Below are positions 34,262-44,263 of a DNA stretch of 64,000 nt, one piece after another; the first letter of the stretch is position 1; the number at the start of each line of letters is the position of its first letter. The DNA comes from Pandoraea fibrosis (GTDB taxonomy: Bacteria; Pseudomonadota; Gammaproteobacteria; Burkholderiales; Burkholderiaceae). A model generated the notes under the pieces. That model had not been told where the DNA came from. It saw only the letters and a program-made list of their open reading frames with translations, and made no database searches. The position numbers and the translations under genes are program-made. The stretch covers positions 868,001-932,000 of the forward strand of contig NZ_CP047385.1 in assembly GCF_000807775.2 (NCBI RefSeq), given 5' to 3'.

Positions 34262-35821
34262 ATGCGTCTTCTGCGCCTGATCAAGATATTTTTCGTCTGC
34301 TATCGATACGGGCTCGACGAGCTGGTGCTCTCGAGCATTCCCCATCCCTTCGCGCGTGGGGTGTTGCGCGTGCTGTCGTTCGGCCGCAGCGGGCTGAAGG
34401 CGCCACGAGGCGAGCGCTTGCGCCTCGCCCTCGAATCGCTGGGGCCGATCTTCGTGAAGTTCGGGCAGGTGCTCTCGACGCGCCGCGATCTGATGCCGCC
34501 CGACATCGCGCAGGAACTGGCGCGCTTGCAGGATCAGGTGCCGCCGTTCGACCCCGAGGTGGCGCGCGCTGCCATCGAGCGTTCGCTGGGGCATCCGCTT
34601 GAAGACGTGTTCGTGGAATTCGAACGCTCGCCGGTCGCGAGCGCGTCGATTGCCCAGGTGCACTTCGCGCGCATTCGCGATGGCGAACACGCAGGCAAGC
34701 AAGTCGCGGTCAAGGTGTTGCGTCCGAACATGCTTGGCGTGATCGACAGCGATCTCGCCCTGATGCGGGATCTGGCGGGGTGGGTGGAGCGTCTGTGGCC
34801 GGATGGCAAGCGCCTGAAGCCGCGTGAGGTGGTCGCCGAATTCGACAAATATCTGCACGACGAACTCGACCTCATGCGCGAAGCCGCCAACGCGGCGCAG
34901 CTTCGTCGCAACTTCATCGACTCCGGCATGCTGATGGTGCCGGAGATCTACTGGGAGTTCAGCTCCAGCTTCGTTCTCGTGATGGAGCGCATGCACGGCG
35001 TGCCGATCAGTCAGATCGAAGTGCTGCGCGAGGCGGGCGTCGATCTGAAGAAGCTCGCCCGCGAGGGTGTCGAAATATTCTTCACGCAGTTCCTGCGCGA
35101 CGGCTTTTTCCACGCCGACATGCACCCGGGCAATATTCTCGTGAGTCTCGACCCCGCAACGTTCGGCCGTTACATCGCGCTGGATTGCGGCATCGTCGGC
35201 GCGCTGTCCGAATTCGACAAGAATTATCTGGCACAGAACTTCCTCGCCTTCTTCCGTCGCGATTACCACCGGGTGGCGTCGTTGCATCTGGAGTCGGGCT
35301 GGGTGCCGCCGGACACGCGCGTGGAAGAGCTGGAAGGGGCGATTCGCGCCGTGTGCGAGCCGTACTTCGACCGGCCGCTCAAGGAAATCTCGCTGGGACT
35401 GGTGCTCATGCGCTTGTTCCAGACGTCGCGCCGCTTCAACGTCGAGATTCAGCCGCAACTCGTGCTGCTGCAAAAGACGCTGCTCAATATCGAAGGACTT
35501 GGGCGTCAGCTCGATCCGGATCTGGATTTGTGGAAGACGGCCAAGCCGTTCCTCGAGCGCTGGATGGCCGAGCAGATCGGCCCGCGCGGCTGGCTTGAGC
35601 GACTGAAGGCCGAGGTGCCGCAGTGGAGCAAGACGATGCCGCAACTGCCGCGTCTCATCCATCAGGCGCTGGCCGCCCATGCTCGTCCGCAGGACGACAC
35701 GCTCCTGCTCGCCTTGTTGCAGGAGCAACGCCGCACGAACCGGCTGCTGACGGGCGCGTTTTGTCTGGTGGGCGGGATCGCCATCGGCGTGCTGACGGCG
35801 TTTGTCTGGCTCTATCGCTGA
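34262..35821 (+). CDS. ubiB: Ubiquinone biosynthesis regulatory protein kinase UbiB
   Basis: UbiB, 519 residues, atypical ABC1/ADCK-family kinase-like ATPase needed for ubiquinone synthesis. The family-specific KxGQ motif is seen in [11 protein letters not shown], the ATP lysine in VAVKVLRP and the catalytic-loop analogue in [12 protein letters not shown]-terminal membrane helix (about 495-517, [20 protein letters not shown]) anchors it to the inner membrane. It is translated from an ATG 3 bases after ubiJ. Confidence 0.97.
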   Translation: MRLLRLIKIFFVCYRYGLDELVLSSIPHPFARGVLRVLSFGRSGLKAPRGERLRLALESLGPIFVKFGQVLSTRRDLMPPDIAQELARLQDQVPPFDPEVARAAIERSLGHPLEDVFVEFERSPVASASIAQVHFARIRDGEHAGKQVAVKVLRPNMLGVIDSDLALMRDLAGWVERLWPDGKRLKPREVVAEFDKYLHDELDLMREAANAAQLRRNFIDSGMLMVPEIYWEFSSSFVLVMERMHGVPISQIEVLREAGVDLKKLAREGVEIFFTQFLRDGFFHADMHPGNILVSLDPATFGRYIALDCGIVGALSEFDKNYLAQNFLAFFRRDYHRVASLHLESGWVPPDTRVEELEGAIRAVCEPYFDRPLKEISLGLVLMRLFQTSRRFNVEIQPQLVLLQKTLLNIEGLGRQLDPDLDLWKTAKPFLERWMAEQIGPRGWLERLKAEVPQWSKTMPQLPRLIHQALAAHARPQDDTLLLALLQEQRRTNRLLTGAFCLVGGIAIGVLTAFVWLYR

Positions 35822-35841
35822 TTCTTGGACAGGAGCCGACT

Positions 35842-36528
35842 GTGACCGTCGCCCGGATGATTCATGTCACACCCGCCGCACCTCGCGGCGATGACCGCCC
35901 GGAGGCGGGCGGTGCGCCAGCGCCTGCATCGGCGCCGTCCTTTGCCCATCGAGATTCGTCTCGGGCCGAATTCTGGGACGAGCGGTTCGCGAACGCCTTC
36001 ATGCCCTGGGATGCCGCTGGCGTGCCTCAGGCGTTGCGCGACTTCGTGACTGCCGAGGGCGCACCGCGTGCCACGCTGATTCCGGGCTGCGGCGCGGCAT
36101 ACGAAGCGGCGTGGCTCGACGCGCAAGGCTGGCCGGTGCGCGCCATCGACTTCTCGCCGGTGGCGGTGGAATCGGCGCAGGTCCAACTGGGCTCGCGGGC
36201 GTCGCTCGTCGAACAGGCCGATTTCTTCACTTACACTCCGCCGTTTGCGCTCGACGTGGTCTACGAGCGGGCGTTTCTTTGCGCCTTGCCCCGCACGTTG
36301 TGGCAGGACTACGCGCGCCGCATGGCGCAACTGCTGCCGCAAGGGGCGCGTCTGGCCGGGTTCTTCTTCCTCAAGGACACACCGAAAGGCCCACCGTTCG
36401 GGATCACGCCTGAGGCCCTCGACGGGTTGCTGGCTCAAGACTTCGTCTGCGAGGCCAATCGTCTGGTGGACGACTCCGTGCCGGTCTTTGCCGGCGCCGA
36501 ACACTGGATGGTCTGGCGTCGTCGCTGA
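35842..36528 (+). CDS. TPMT-family SAM-dependent methyltransferase
   Basis: A 228-residue thiopurine S-methyltransferase-like enzyme. The hallmark WDERF and PWD segments precede SAM motif I, LIPGCGAAYEAAWLDAQG, and then VRAIDFSP. The frame is open far upstream into ubiB, but the GTG at 35842 has AGGAG six bases before it and lies 20 bases after the ubiB stop. Bacterial members methylate sulfur, selenium or tellurium compounds or halides. Substrate not predicted. Probably the last gene of the ubiJ-ubiB operon. Confidence 0.88.
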   Translation: MTVARMIHVTPAAPRGDDRPEAGGAPAPASAPSFAHRDSSRAEFWDERFANAFMPWDAAGVPQALRDFVTAEGAPRATLIPGCGAAYEAAWLDAQGWPVRAIDFSPVAVESAQVQLGSRASLVEQADFFTYTPPFALDVVYERAFLCALPRTLWQDYARRMAQLLPQGARLAGFFFLKDTPKGPPFGITPEALDGLLAQDFVCEANRLVDDSVPVFAGAEHWMVWRRR

Positions 36529-36901
36529 TCCGCAATCTGTCGTCACGGCGCGTCAGCTGGCGCGAGACGCTGACGCCAACTGCCGGTAAGTCGTCTCAGA
36601 CACTGGGCATTTCCCGATATTTGCCACGATCCACGCAGAGAATTGTGATTTTTTCCCCGGGCGTCTCTCACGCCGCTATAATCGGCCGAAAATTTTTTCG
36701 CCAGGTGGCAAAAACGGGCGCCCCCGAGCGCTGAATCGCATCAGCCCCGTCATGCACGACCTGATTTTCTGTTGCCCGGAAGGCTGCGGCCCACGGCTCG
36801 GTATCGTTAGCTCGCGCGGCGGCTTCATGCGGCCGGATCACGCCCGCTGCTGACGCCGCCCTGTCATGACCGTCGCCCTGGGGCTTGGCTGGGGCCGCGT
36901 T
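36529..36901. other. Intergenic leader of the symporter gene
   Basis: About 370 bases. A TATAAT box is at 36677-36682, without a clear -35, and would give a leader of over 200 bases. A 33-codon frame at 36752-36853 encodes a cysteine-rich peptide (Cys 7, 8, 12, 33), but it has no ribosome site. I recognise no riboswitch. Confidence 0.45.
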
Positions 36902-38347
36902 ATGCTGATCTGGTTTGTCATTCTGTATTGGGTCATTTCGGTGGCCATCGGGCTGTTGGCCGCCCTCAAGGTCCGCAATACCAAAGATTTCACTGTCGCT
37001 GGCCGTCGTCTGCCCTACGGCATGGTCGTGGCCGTTGTGTTCGCCACCTGGTTCGGCTCGGAAGCGGTGCTCGGCATTCCCGCGACCTTCATCGGCGAAG
37101 GGCTGCGCGGCGTGGTCGCCGACCCGTTCGGCTCGTCGATGTGCCTGGTCCTCGTGGGCATGTTCTTCGCCCGCAAGCTGTATCGCATGAACCTCATGAC
37201 GATCGGCGACTTCTACAAGCTCAAGTACAACCGCACGGTCGAAGTGGTGACGAGTATCGCCATCGTGATTTCGTACCTCGGCTGGGTCGGAGCGCAGATC
37301 AAGGCGCTGGGCCTCGTGTTTCACACGGTGTCGGGCGGTGCGATGTCGGAGCCGACGGGCATGATCATCGGCGCGATTTCGGTGCTGGCCTACACGCTGC
37401 TCGGCGGCATGATCTCGGTGGCGGTCACCGACTTCATCCAGATGATCATCATCGTCGTGGGGCTGGTGTACATCGCCGTGGTCGTCTCGGGCATGGTGCC
37501 GGGCGGGGCGAGCGCCGTAATTGCCCACGCGTCGGAGGCCGGCAAGTTCGTATTCCTGCCGGAGATGAACCCGGCGGACGTATTAGCGTTTATCGCGGCG
37601 GGCGTCACCATGATGTTCGGGTCGATTCCCCAGCAGGACGTGTTCCAGCGCGTCATGTCGTCCAAGTCGGAGAACATCGCGGTCTCGGGGTCGGTGACCG
37701 GTGGCGTGCTGTACTTCTTCTTCACGTTCATCCCGATTTTCCTCGCGTACTCGGCTCTGCTGATCGCGCCGTCGATGGTACAGAAGTACATAGGCACCGA
37801 TCCGCAGCAGATCCTGCCGCAGTTGGTGCTGACCAGCGTGCCGATCGTCGCGCAGGTGATGTTCTTCGGCGCGCTCCTCTCGGCGATCAAGAGCTGTGCC
37901 TCGGCCACGCTGCTGGCGCCGTCGGTGACATTTGCCGAGAACATCATTCGTCCGATGCTCAAGGGGCAGATCGATGACAAGCATCTGCTGCGCCTCATGC
38001 GTATCGTCGTGCTGTGCTTCACCGCGCTGGTGCTGGTGTACGCGCTGAACTCGAAGGCTTCGATCTTCCAGATGGTCGAAAGCGCCTACAAGGTCACGCT
38101 AGTGTGCTGCTTCGTGCCGCTCGCCTTCGGCCTGTACTGGAAGCGGTCGAGTTCGCTGGGTGGCACGCTTGCCGTGTTCTGCGGGCTGGTCGTCTGGATC
38201 GGCTGCGAGGCCCTGGCGCCCGAAGCGCTGGTGCCGCCGCAACTGGCCGGTCTGCTGGCGTCGATCTCCGGCATGGTGGTCGGCTCGCTTCTGCAACCCG
38301 CGTCGGAACGTGGCCAGCCCCCCGAGCAGCGAATTTCGACGATCTGA
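36902..38347 (+). CDS. Sodium:solute symporter family transporter
   Basis: A 481-residue member of the SSS family (PutP/PanF-like) with about 12-13 membrane helices. Recognisable segments are the N-terminal FTVAGRRLPYG, ATWFGSEAVLGIPATF, the GDFYKLKYNRTVE cytoplasmic loop and MMFGSIPQQDVFQRVMSSKS. The frame begins at 36866, but the ATG at 36902 (MLIWFVILYWVISVAIG) is the usual family start. It would take up an organic solute with Na+; which solute is not predictable. Confidence 0.92.
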   Translation: MLIWFVILYWVISVAIGLLAALKVRNTKDFTVAGRRLPYGMVVAVVFATWFGSEAVLGIPATFIGEGLRGVVADPFGSSMCLVLVGMFFARKLYRMNLMTIGDFYKLKYNRTVEVVTSIAIVISYLGWVGAQIKALGLVFHTVSGGAMSEPTGMIIGAISVLAYTLLGGMISVAVTDFIQMIIIVVGLVYIAVVVSGMVPGGASAVIAHASEAGKFVFLPEMNPADVLAFIAAGVTMMFGSIPQQDVFQRVMSSKSENIAVSGSVTGGVLYFFFTFIPIFLAYSALLIAPSMVQKYIGTDPQQILPQLVLTSVPIVAQVMFFGALLSAIKSCASATLLAPSVTFAENIIRPMLKGQIDDKHLLRLMRIVVLCFTALVLVYALNSKASIFQMVESAYKVTLVCCFVPLAFGLYWKRSSSLGGTLAVFCGLVVWIGCEALAPEALVPPQLAGLLASISGMVVGSLLQPASERGQPPEQRISTI

Positions 38348-38359
38348 CGACCTCAGGCA

Positions 38360-38401
38360 ACGGGAAGCACGCCCGCCACGCCAAGCGCGGGCACTTCCCG
38401 T
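38360..38401 (+). terminator. Hairpin after the symporter gene
   Basis: ACGGGAAG (38360-38367) pairs with CTTCCCGT (38394-38401), with an inner GCCCGC/GCGGGC stem. Only TCTTG follows, so termination may be weak. Confidence 0.6.
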
Positions 38402-38447
38402 CTTGATCTTGCACGGCCACAGCCCCATATATCTCCGACAAATCCCG

Positions 38448-38481
38448 AAAGCCTTGTGAAGCGGTTATAATTCAAGGCTTT
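38448..38481 (+). promoter_or_regulatory. Promoter -10 inside an inverted repeat, upstream of fmdB-DUF502-aspS
   Basis: AAAGCCTTG (38448-38456) and CAAGGCTTT (38473-38481) are perfect complements enclosing TATAAT (38466-38471). No good -35 is seen. The layout suggests a repressor site over the -10 box or a hairpin at the transcript start. Confidence 0.5.
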
Positions 38482-38507
38482 GCGCGCCTTTTTCCGTCGG
38501 AAGAATC

Positions 38508-38852
38508 ATGCCTATCTACGCCTATCGTTGCGAAACATGCGGTTTCGCCAAGGATGTGCTGCAAAAAATGAGCGATGAACCGCTCTCCCAATGCCCGGAA
38601 TGCGGCAAGGACTCGTTTCGCAAGCAGGTGACTGCTGCCGGGTTCCAGCTCAAGGGATCGGGATGGTATGTGACCGACTTCCGCGGCGGATCGGGGGGCG
38701 CAAGTGCGCCGGCAGCCGGTGCCGGTGGTGCCGCAGGTTCGGCGCCGGCGCCAGCCGCGTCGTCGGGCGAGAGCGCCTCGTCGGCATCGTCCGGCGGTGA
38801 ATCGTCGGGCACCCCGGCGGCAAGCTGTGGCGGCGGTTGCGCCTGCCACTGA
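38508..38852 (+). CDS. FmdB-family zinc-ribbon protein
   Basis: A 114-residue protein. The N-terminal zinc ribbon has CETC (about 9-12) and CPEC (about 29-32), the FmdB putative regulatory domain pattern. The C-terminal half (about 65-110) is glycine/serine/alanine low complexity and ends in CGGGCACH, a further possible metal site. It is first in a cluster with DUF502 and aspS, an arrangement common in betaproteobacteria. Role unproven; probably regulatory or metal-binding. Confidence 0.92.
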   Translation: MPIYAYRCETCGFAKDVLQKMSDEPLSQCPECGKDSFRKQVTAAGFQLKGSGWYVTDFRGGSGGASAPAAGAGGAAGSAPAPAASSGESASSASSGGESSGTPAASCGGGCACH

Positions 38853-38981
38853 GCAATACAAGACAGCGCACGTCAAGCCTGGCGGTCTGGCGTGCGATAG
38901 TACCGAATCAGCACCGAGCGCCTGGCGCTGTCGTTCCCCTGCTGACACACCCCGTAGCCGCCAATATTCGCGAGTCCTGCC

Positions 38982-39626
38982 ATGAGCGTTAAGAAACCCG
39001 CGCTGAAGACGATTTTCCTCACCGGCCTGCTGGTGCTGGTGCCGCTCGCCATCACGCTGTGGGTGCTGGGCCTGATCATCGGTACGATGGATCAGACCTT
39101 GCTGTTGCTGCCGGACGATTGGCAGCCGTCGCATCTCATCGGCATGCGCGTGCCGGGCTTTGGCGTGGTGGTCACGCTGGCGTTCGTTTTCGTCGTCGGT
39201 CTTCTGGCGCATAATTTCATTGGCCAGAAGCTGGTCGGCTGGTGGGAAGCCGTGCTGACGCGCATTCCCATCGTTGGACCATTGTACGGTAGCGTCAAGC
39301 AGGTGTCCGACACGCTGCTCTCGAGCAGCGGCAATGCGTTTCGCAAGGCGTTGCTGGTGCGTTACCCGCACGCGGACTCCTGGACCATCGCTTTCCTGAC
39401 CGGCGCGCCGGGCGGCGATGTAGTCAATCACTTGCAGGGCGAGTATGTGAGCGTCTATGTCCCGACGACGCCGAACCCGACGTCAGGCTTCTTCCTGATG
39501 ATGCGGGCGAGCGACGTTGTCGAACTCGACATGTCGGTCGACGCGGCCCTCAAGTACATCGTATCGATGGGCGTGGTGGCGCCCGCCCACAACCCGCGCC
39601 AGCAACGTCCCGGTCCGCTCCTTTGA
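38982..39626 (+). CDS. DUF502-family inner-membrane protein
   Basis: A 214-residue protein with two strong membrane helices (about 9-33 and 60-80) and the family block [24 protein letters not shown], then a C-terminal soluble domain with [18 protein letters not shown]. The family is widespread, related to plant COV1-like proteins, and has no firm bacterial function. It lies between fmdB and aspS and is probably co-transcribed. Confidence 0.93.
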   Translation: MSVKKPALKTIFLTGLLVLVPLAITLWVLGLIIGTMDQTLLLLPDDWQPSHLIGMRVPGFGVVVTLAFVFVVGLLAHNFIGQKLVGWWEAVLTRIPIVGPLYGSVKQVSDTLLSSSGNAFRKALLVRYPHADSWTIAFLTGAPGGDVVNHLQGEYVSVYVPTTPNPTSGFFLMMRASDVVELDMSVDAALKYIVSMGVVAPAHNPRQQRPGPLL

Positions 39627-39673
39627 GCCATCGGGAATCGCCGGCGCCATTTTTTGAAAATCGGAACAGCAAA

Positions 39674-41476
39674 ATGTCCATGCGTACCTCCTACTGCGGT
39701 CTGGTGACCGAGCAACAACTGGGCCAAACGGTCAAGCTTTGTGGCTGGGTCAATCGCCGCCGTGATCACGGCGGGGTCATCTTCATCGACCTGCGCGATC
39801 GCGAGGGTCTGGTGCAGGTCGTGTGCGATCCGGACCGCGCGGAGATGTTCAAGGCCGCCGAAGGCCTGCGCAATGAGTTCTGCGTGCAGATCACGGGCCT
39901 CGTGCGCAGCCGTCCGGCCGGCACCGAGAACGCCAACCTGACGAGCGGCAAGATCGAAGTGCTGTGCCACGAGCTGGAAGTGCTCAACCCGTCGGTCACG
40001 CCCCCGTTCCAGCTCGACGACGAAAACCTGTCGGAAACCACGCGCCTCACGCATCGCGTGCTCGATCTGCGTCGTCCGCAGATGCAATACAACCTGCGCC
40101 TGCGCTACAAGGTGGCGATGGAAGTGCGCAAGTATCTGGACGCGCAAGGCTTCATCGACATCGAAACGCCGATGCTCACGAAGAGCACGCCGGAAGGTGC
40201 GCGCGATTATCTGGTGCCCTCGCGTGTGAACGCCGGCATGTTCTTCGCGTTGCCGCAGTCGCCGCAGCTCTTCAAGCAATTGCTGATGGTGGCCGGCTTC
40301 GATCGCTACTACCAGATCACCAAGTGCTTCCGCGACGAAGACCTGCGCGCTGACCGTCAGCCGGAATTCACGCAGATCGACTGCGAAACCTCGTTCCTCT
40401 CGGAGCAGGAAATCCGCGATCTGTTCGAGAACATGATCCGCCACGTCTTCAAGGAAGCGATCAACGTGGATCTGGACGCCAAGGTGCCGGTCATGGAGTA
40501 CGCGGAGGCGATGCGTCGCTTCGGCTCGGACAAGCCCGATCTGCGCGTGAAGCTCGAGTTCACCGAGCTGACCGACGTGATGGGCGACGTCGACTTCAAG
40601 GTGTTCTCGGTGCCGGCCACGACCGAAGGCGGCCGTGTGGTTGCGCTGCGCGTGCCGGGCGGTGCCGAGATCTCGCGTAGCGAAATCGACGCCTACACCG
40701 ACTTCGTGAAGATCTACGGCGCGAAGGGTCTGGCCTGGATCAAGGTCAACGAAGTGGCCAAGGGGCGCGATGGTCTGCAAAGCCCGATCGTCAAGAACCT
40801 GCACGATGCCGCCATTGCTTCGATCCTTGAGCGCACCGGCGCGCAAGATGGCGACATCATCTTCTTCGGCGCCGACAAGGAAAAGGTCGTCAACGACGGT
40901 ATCGGCGCCTTGCGTCTGAAGATCGGTCACTCGGAATTCGGCAAGAGCCACGGCCTGTTCGAAGCCGGCTGGCGTGCGCTGTGGGTCGTCGACTTCCCGA
41001 TGTTCGAATACGACGAGGAAGATGCCCGCTGGGTCGCCTGCCACCATCCGTTCACGAGCCCGAAGGACGAGCACATCGACTACCTCGAGACCGATCCGGG
41101 CAAGTGCCTGGCAAAGGCCTACGACATGGTGCTCAACGGCTGGGAAATCGGTGGCGGTTCGGTCCGTATCTTCCAGGAAGAAGTGCAGAGCAAGGTGTTC
41201 CGCGCACTCAAGCTGGGTGAGGAAGAAGCCCGTGCGAAGTTCGGCTTCCTGCTCGACGCACTGCAATACGGTGCGCCCCCGCATGGCGGTATCGCGTTCG
41301 GTCTGGATCGCGTCGTCACGATGATGGCCGGCGCCGATTCGATTCGCGACGTGATCGCGTTCCCGAAGACGCAACGTGCGCAGGATCTGCTCACGCAAGC
41401 GCCGTCGCCGGTGGACGAGCGTCAACTGCGCGACCTGCACATCCGTCTGCGTCAACCGGAAGCGCCGAAGGCCTGA
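39674..41476 (+). CDS. aspS: Aspartyl-tRNA synthetase
   Basis: AspRS, 600 residues, bacterial class IIb type. An N-terminal OB-fold anticodon domain ([21 protein letters not shown]) precedes the catalytic core with motif 2 ([18 protein letters not shown]), the bacterial GAD insertion (about 290-430), and motif 3 (GGIAFGLDR). Start taken at the ATG at 39674; an in-frame ATG follows two codons later. Length is normal. It may be non-discriminating if GatCAB is present elsewhere; the sequence here cannot tell. Confidence 0.98.
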   Translation: MSMRTSYCGLVTEQQLGQTVKLCGWVNRRRDHGGVIFIDLRDREGLVQVVCDPDRAEMFKAAEGLRNEFCVQITGLVRSRPAGTENANLTSGKIEVLCHELEVLNPSVTPPFQLDDENLSETTRLTHRVLDLRRPQMQYNLRLRYKVAMEVRKYLDAQGFIDIETPMLTKSTPEGARDYLVPSRVNAGMFFALPQSPQLFKQLLMVAGFDRYYQITKCFRDEDLRADRQPEFTQIDCETSFLSEQEIRDLFENMIRHVFKEAINVDLDAKVPVMEYAEAMRRFGSDKPDLRVKLEFTELTDVMGDVDFKVFSVPATTEGGRVVALRVPGGAEISRSEIDAYTDFVKIYGAKGLAWIKVNEVAKGRDGLQSPIVKNLHDAAIASILERTGAQDGDIIFFGADKEKVVNDGIGALRLKIGHSEFGKSHGLFEAGWRALWVVDFPMFEYDEEDARWVACHHPFTSPKDEHIDYLETDPGKCLAKAYDMVLNGWEIGGGSVRIFQEEVQSKVFRALKLGEEEARAKFGFLLDALQYGAPPHGGIAFGLDRVVTMMAGADSIRDVIAFPKTQRAQDLLTQAPSPVDERQLRDLHIRLRQPEAPKA

Positions 41477-41520
41477 CGGTAGTGTGACGGCATCGGCGAG
41501 CGCCGATGTGCTGGCTTCGA

Positions 41521-41551
41521 ACCCCCTCTGTCGAAAGGCGAGGGGGTTTTT
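41521..41551 (+). terminator. Intrinsic terminator after aspS
   Basis: ACCCCCTC (41521-41528) pairs with GAGGGGGT (41540-41547), followed by TTTTGTTTTT. Confidence 0.9.
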
Positions 41552-41768
41552 GTTTTTGGGACGTGACGATCTTTGTCGGGACCCAAACGATCAGGCGACC
41601 CGGCGATCGGGCAACGCGGCGACACAGTGTTGTCCGGCCGTTTGGACCGATGCGTGGCATTACCGCAACGAAACGGACTCATTGCCCATTACAATGAGGC
41701 GCTCAAGCCGGTTTGCCGTCATGGGTTTGCCGTTGTTCACGAGTCGATTTCAAGCTACTGCCGCCTGC

Positions 41769-42233
41769 ATGAAACCCTTCAAGATTCCCGAATCCGTGCT
41801 CGTCGTGATCTATACGCCAGCGCTCGACGTTCTGCTCATCGAGCGTGCCGATGCCGAGAATTTCTGGCAGTCGGTCACCGGCAGCAAGGATCGGCTCGAC
41901 GAGCCGCTGGTCGAGACGGCAGCGCGCGAGGTCTTCGAAGAGACCGGCATCCGTGTTGCAGACGGCACGGCGGTGCCCACGACAGCCCTGACCGACTGGC
42001 AGCATGAGATTCAGTACAACATCTACCCGCAATGGGCGCATCGCTACGCGCCAGGCGTCACCCGCAATACGGAGCATTGGTTCGGCTTGTGCGTGCCGGA
42101 GAATACGGCCGTGACACTTGCGCCGCGCGAGCACGTCGCCTACGCATGGCTGCCGTGGGAAGCGGCTGCCGCGCGCTGTTTTTCACCTTCGAACGGTGAC
42201 GCCATCCGGCAGTTACCGTTGCGCGTGCGCTAA
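41769..42233 (+). CDS. nudB: Dihydroneopterin triphosphate diphosphatase (Nudix)
   Basis: A 154-residue Nudix hydrolase matching NudB, which removes pyrophosphate from dihydroneopterin triphosphate in folate synthesis. The Nudix box runs from GSKDRLDE to REVFEETGI with all catalytic glutamates present. The frame is open far upstream through the aspS end and terminator; MKPFKIPESVLVVIYT at 41769 is the family N-terminus, though its ribosome site is weak. clsB follows after 18 bases. Confidence 0.9.
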   Translation: MKPFKIPESVLVVIYTPALDVLLIERADAENFWQSVTGSKDRLDEPLVETAAREVFEETGIRVADGTAVPTTALTDWQHEIQYNIYPQWAHRYAPGVTRNTEHWFGLCVPENTAVTLAPREHVAYAWLPWEAAAARCFSPSNGDAIRQLPLRVR

Positions 42234-42251
42234 TCGCTGCATCGCGCGCCG

Positions 42252-43409
42252 ATGAGCAAGTATCTTCCGTTCTCCCACGATAACGATCTGACGCTGCTCT
42301 ATCTCGGTCAGAACTACTTCACTGCGCTCGTCGCGGCGATCGACAACGCGAAACGCGACGTCGTGCTCGAAACGTACATCTTCGAGGCCGACGACGTTGG
42401 GGCGAATGTTTCCGCCGCGCTGCAACGCGCCGCACAGCGCGGCGTTGCGGTGCGCGTGATTACCGACGGTATCGGCACGAGCCGTCGTCTGCCATGGTTC
42501 GCCGATTGGCGCGAGAGCGGGGTTCAGCATCGCATCTACAATCCGCGTCTGTTCGGCAAGTTCGGTTTCTCGCGCACGCATCGCAAGCTGGCGATCGTCG
42601 ATCACGACGTGGCCTTCGTCGGTGGTATCAACATCATCGACGACTTCAACGGCGGGGGCGGCACCCGCATGAGCGATCCGCGCTGGGACTTTGCCGTGCA
42701 ATGTCGCGGCCCCATCGTTGCTGAGATCGCCGTCGCGTTTCACATACAGTGGCTGCGTCTCGCGCCGGGATATCTGGGCACGCCGTTTCGTCATCGGCGT
42801 CGCGGGCTGCGAGGACGATTGCACGCCCCATACGCCGGTCAGGCCGCCTTCGTGGCGCGCGACAATCTGCACAATCGCCGCGCGGTCGAAAAGGCCTATC
42901 TGATGGCGTTGGGCCGCGCACGTCACGAGGTCTGGCTCGCGAATCCCTACTTCGTGCCGGGCCGGCGGCTGCGACGCGCGTTGACGCAGGCAGCCAGACG
43001 CGGTGTGTCGGTGCATCTGCTGATCGGCCGCAAGGAATTCCGTCTGCTCGACACCGCGGTGCCCTGGCTCTATGCCAAGCTGCTCGACGCGGGCGTGCGC
43101 ATTGGCGAGTACGACATGCGGCAATTGCATGGCAAGGTGGCCGTGGTCGACGATGTGTGGGCAACGGTCGGCTCGTCCAATCTCGACGCGTTGTCCTTGT
43201 TCCTGAACCACGAAGCGAACGTCGTCGTGCTCGACGACCCGATGGTGATCCAGTTGCGCGATCACATCCGCAAGGCCTTTGCAGAGGCGCGTCTGATCGA
43301 CCCGGAGCGCTACGGAGAACGTTCGCGCTGGCGGCGCTTTCGTCAGTGGACGGCCTACCGCCTCTACCGCCTCGTGATGAAAGTGCTCACGCGCGGCAAA
43401 TACGACTGA
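42252..43409 (+). CDS. clsB: Cardiolipin synthase B-like phospholipase D-family enzyme
   Basis: A 385-residue phosphatidyltransferase with two HKD motifs: SRTHRKLAIVDHDVAFVGG (about 112-130) and LHGKVAVVDDVWATVGSSN (about 293-311). It lacks N-terminal membrane helices, as in ClsB. It would make cardiolipin from phosphatidylglycerol at the inner membrane. The C-terminus is strongly basic. Together with nudB it forms a short two-gene unit. Confidence 0.92.
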   Translation: MSKYLPFSHDNDLTLLYLGQNYFTALVAAIDNAKRDVVLETYIFEADDVGANVSAALQRAAQRGVAVRVITDGIGTSRRLPWFADWRESGVQHRIYNPRLFGKFGFSRTHRKLAIVDHDVAFVGGINIIDDFNGGGGTRMSDPRWDFAVQCRGPIVAEIAVAFHIQWLRLAPGYLGTPFRHRRRGLRGRLHAPYAGQAAFVARDNLHNRRAVEKAYLMALGRARHEVWLANPYFVPGRRLRRALTQAARRGVSVHLLIGRKEFRLLDTAVPWLYAKLLDAGVRIGEYDMRQLHGKVAVVDDVWATVGSSNLDALSLFLNHEANVVVLDDPMVIQLRDHIRKAFAEARLIDPERYGERSRWRRFRQWTAYRLYRLVMKVLTRGKYD

Positions 43410-43496
43410 TTCCCGACCGGCGGCCGGACACCTCCCACAGACCCGAACACCCGGCCGGCCCTTGTGCCGCCGGGGTCGACGCCGTTCCTGCCATCA

Positions 43497-43511
43497 ATAC
43501 CGATTAGGTAT
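43497..43511. promoter_or_regulatory. Palindrome upstream of the tetR gene
   Basis: ATACC-GATTA-GGTAT, perfect 5-base arms, in the AT-rich promoter region of the TetR/beta-oxidation block. A second, wider pair, GCATCG/CGATGC, lies at 43585-43614. Either could be the TetR operator. Confidence 0.35.
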
Positions 43512-43621
43512 TCCGATCTAATAAATTCCTTGTTCGCCCATGGGCGTCACCCAATAATAGGACGGCCGTTCGATTTTTTGGTTAGCATCGGGGAACGGAT
43601 AACGATAGCGATGCCATACAC

Positions 43622-44215
43622 ATGCGAAAGGGTGAACAGACACGTGCCGCGATCCTGAATGCCGCGCTGGAACTGGCGGGGCGGGATGGACTCGAGGGGC
43701 TGACGATCGGCTTGCTGGCCGACCGTATGCAAATGAGCAAAAGCGGTGTCTTCGCGCACTTCGGATCGCGCGAAGACTTGCAGATCGAAGTGCTGATGGA
43801 ATACCACCGGCGCTTCGAGGAAGAGGTGTTCGCTCCCAGCATGGACGCGCCACGCGGTCTGCCGCGACTCAGAGCGCTGGTGGACCGCTGGATGGACAAG
43901 CGCATTCGCGAAGTGACGACGGGTTGCATCTACATCAGCGGTGCGGTCGAGTATGACGATCGCGCGGCCAGCCCGGTGCGCGAAGCCTTGGTGAAGAGTG
44001 TGCGGTTGTGGCGATCGGCCCTGCTGCGCGCTATCACGCAAGCGAAGGAGGAGGGGCATCTGCGTGCGGACACCGATCCGCGTCTGATGCTTTTTGAAAT
44101 GTACAGCCTGACACTCGGCCTGCATCACGACGCGCGCTTCCTTCGGGAACCCGGCGCCGTCGACATGACCCGGGTGGCACTGGAAAAACTGATTTCGTCT
44201 TATCAGCGCGGGTGA
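43622..44215 (+). CDS. TetR-family transcriptional regulator of the beta-oxidation genes
   Basis: A 197-residue TetR/AcrR regulator. The HTH lies at about 5-50 (LTIGLLADRMQMSKSGVFAHFGSREDL). The C-terminal ligand domain (about 80-190) has the TetR_C layout with an aromatic-rich end. It sits 48 bases upstream of the acyl-CoA dehydrogenase gene on the same strand, so it probably controls it and autoregulates, with an acyl-CoA or fatty acid as likely ligand (inference from context). Confidence 0.93.
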   Translation: MRKGEQTRAAILNAALELAGRDGLEGLTIGLLADRMQMSKSGVFAHFGSREDLQIEVLMEYHRRFEEEVFAPSMDAPRGLPRLRALVDRWMDKRIREVTTGCIYISGAVEYDDRAASPVREALVKSVRLWRSALLRAITQAKEEGHLRADTDPRLMLFEMYSLTLGLHHDARFLREPGAVDMTRVALEKLISSYQRG

Positions 44216-44263
44216 GGCGCGAGCCGTCCGCGATTCAATTCGAAGTGTTCGGAGGAGTAGGTC

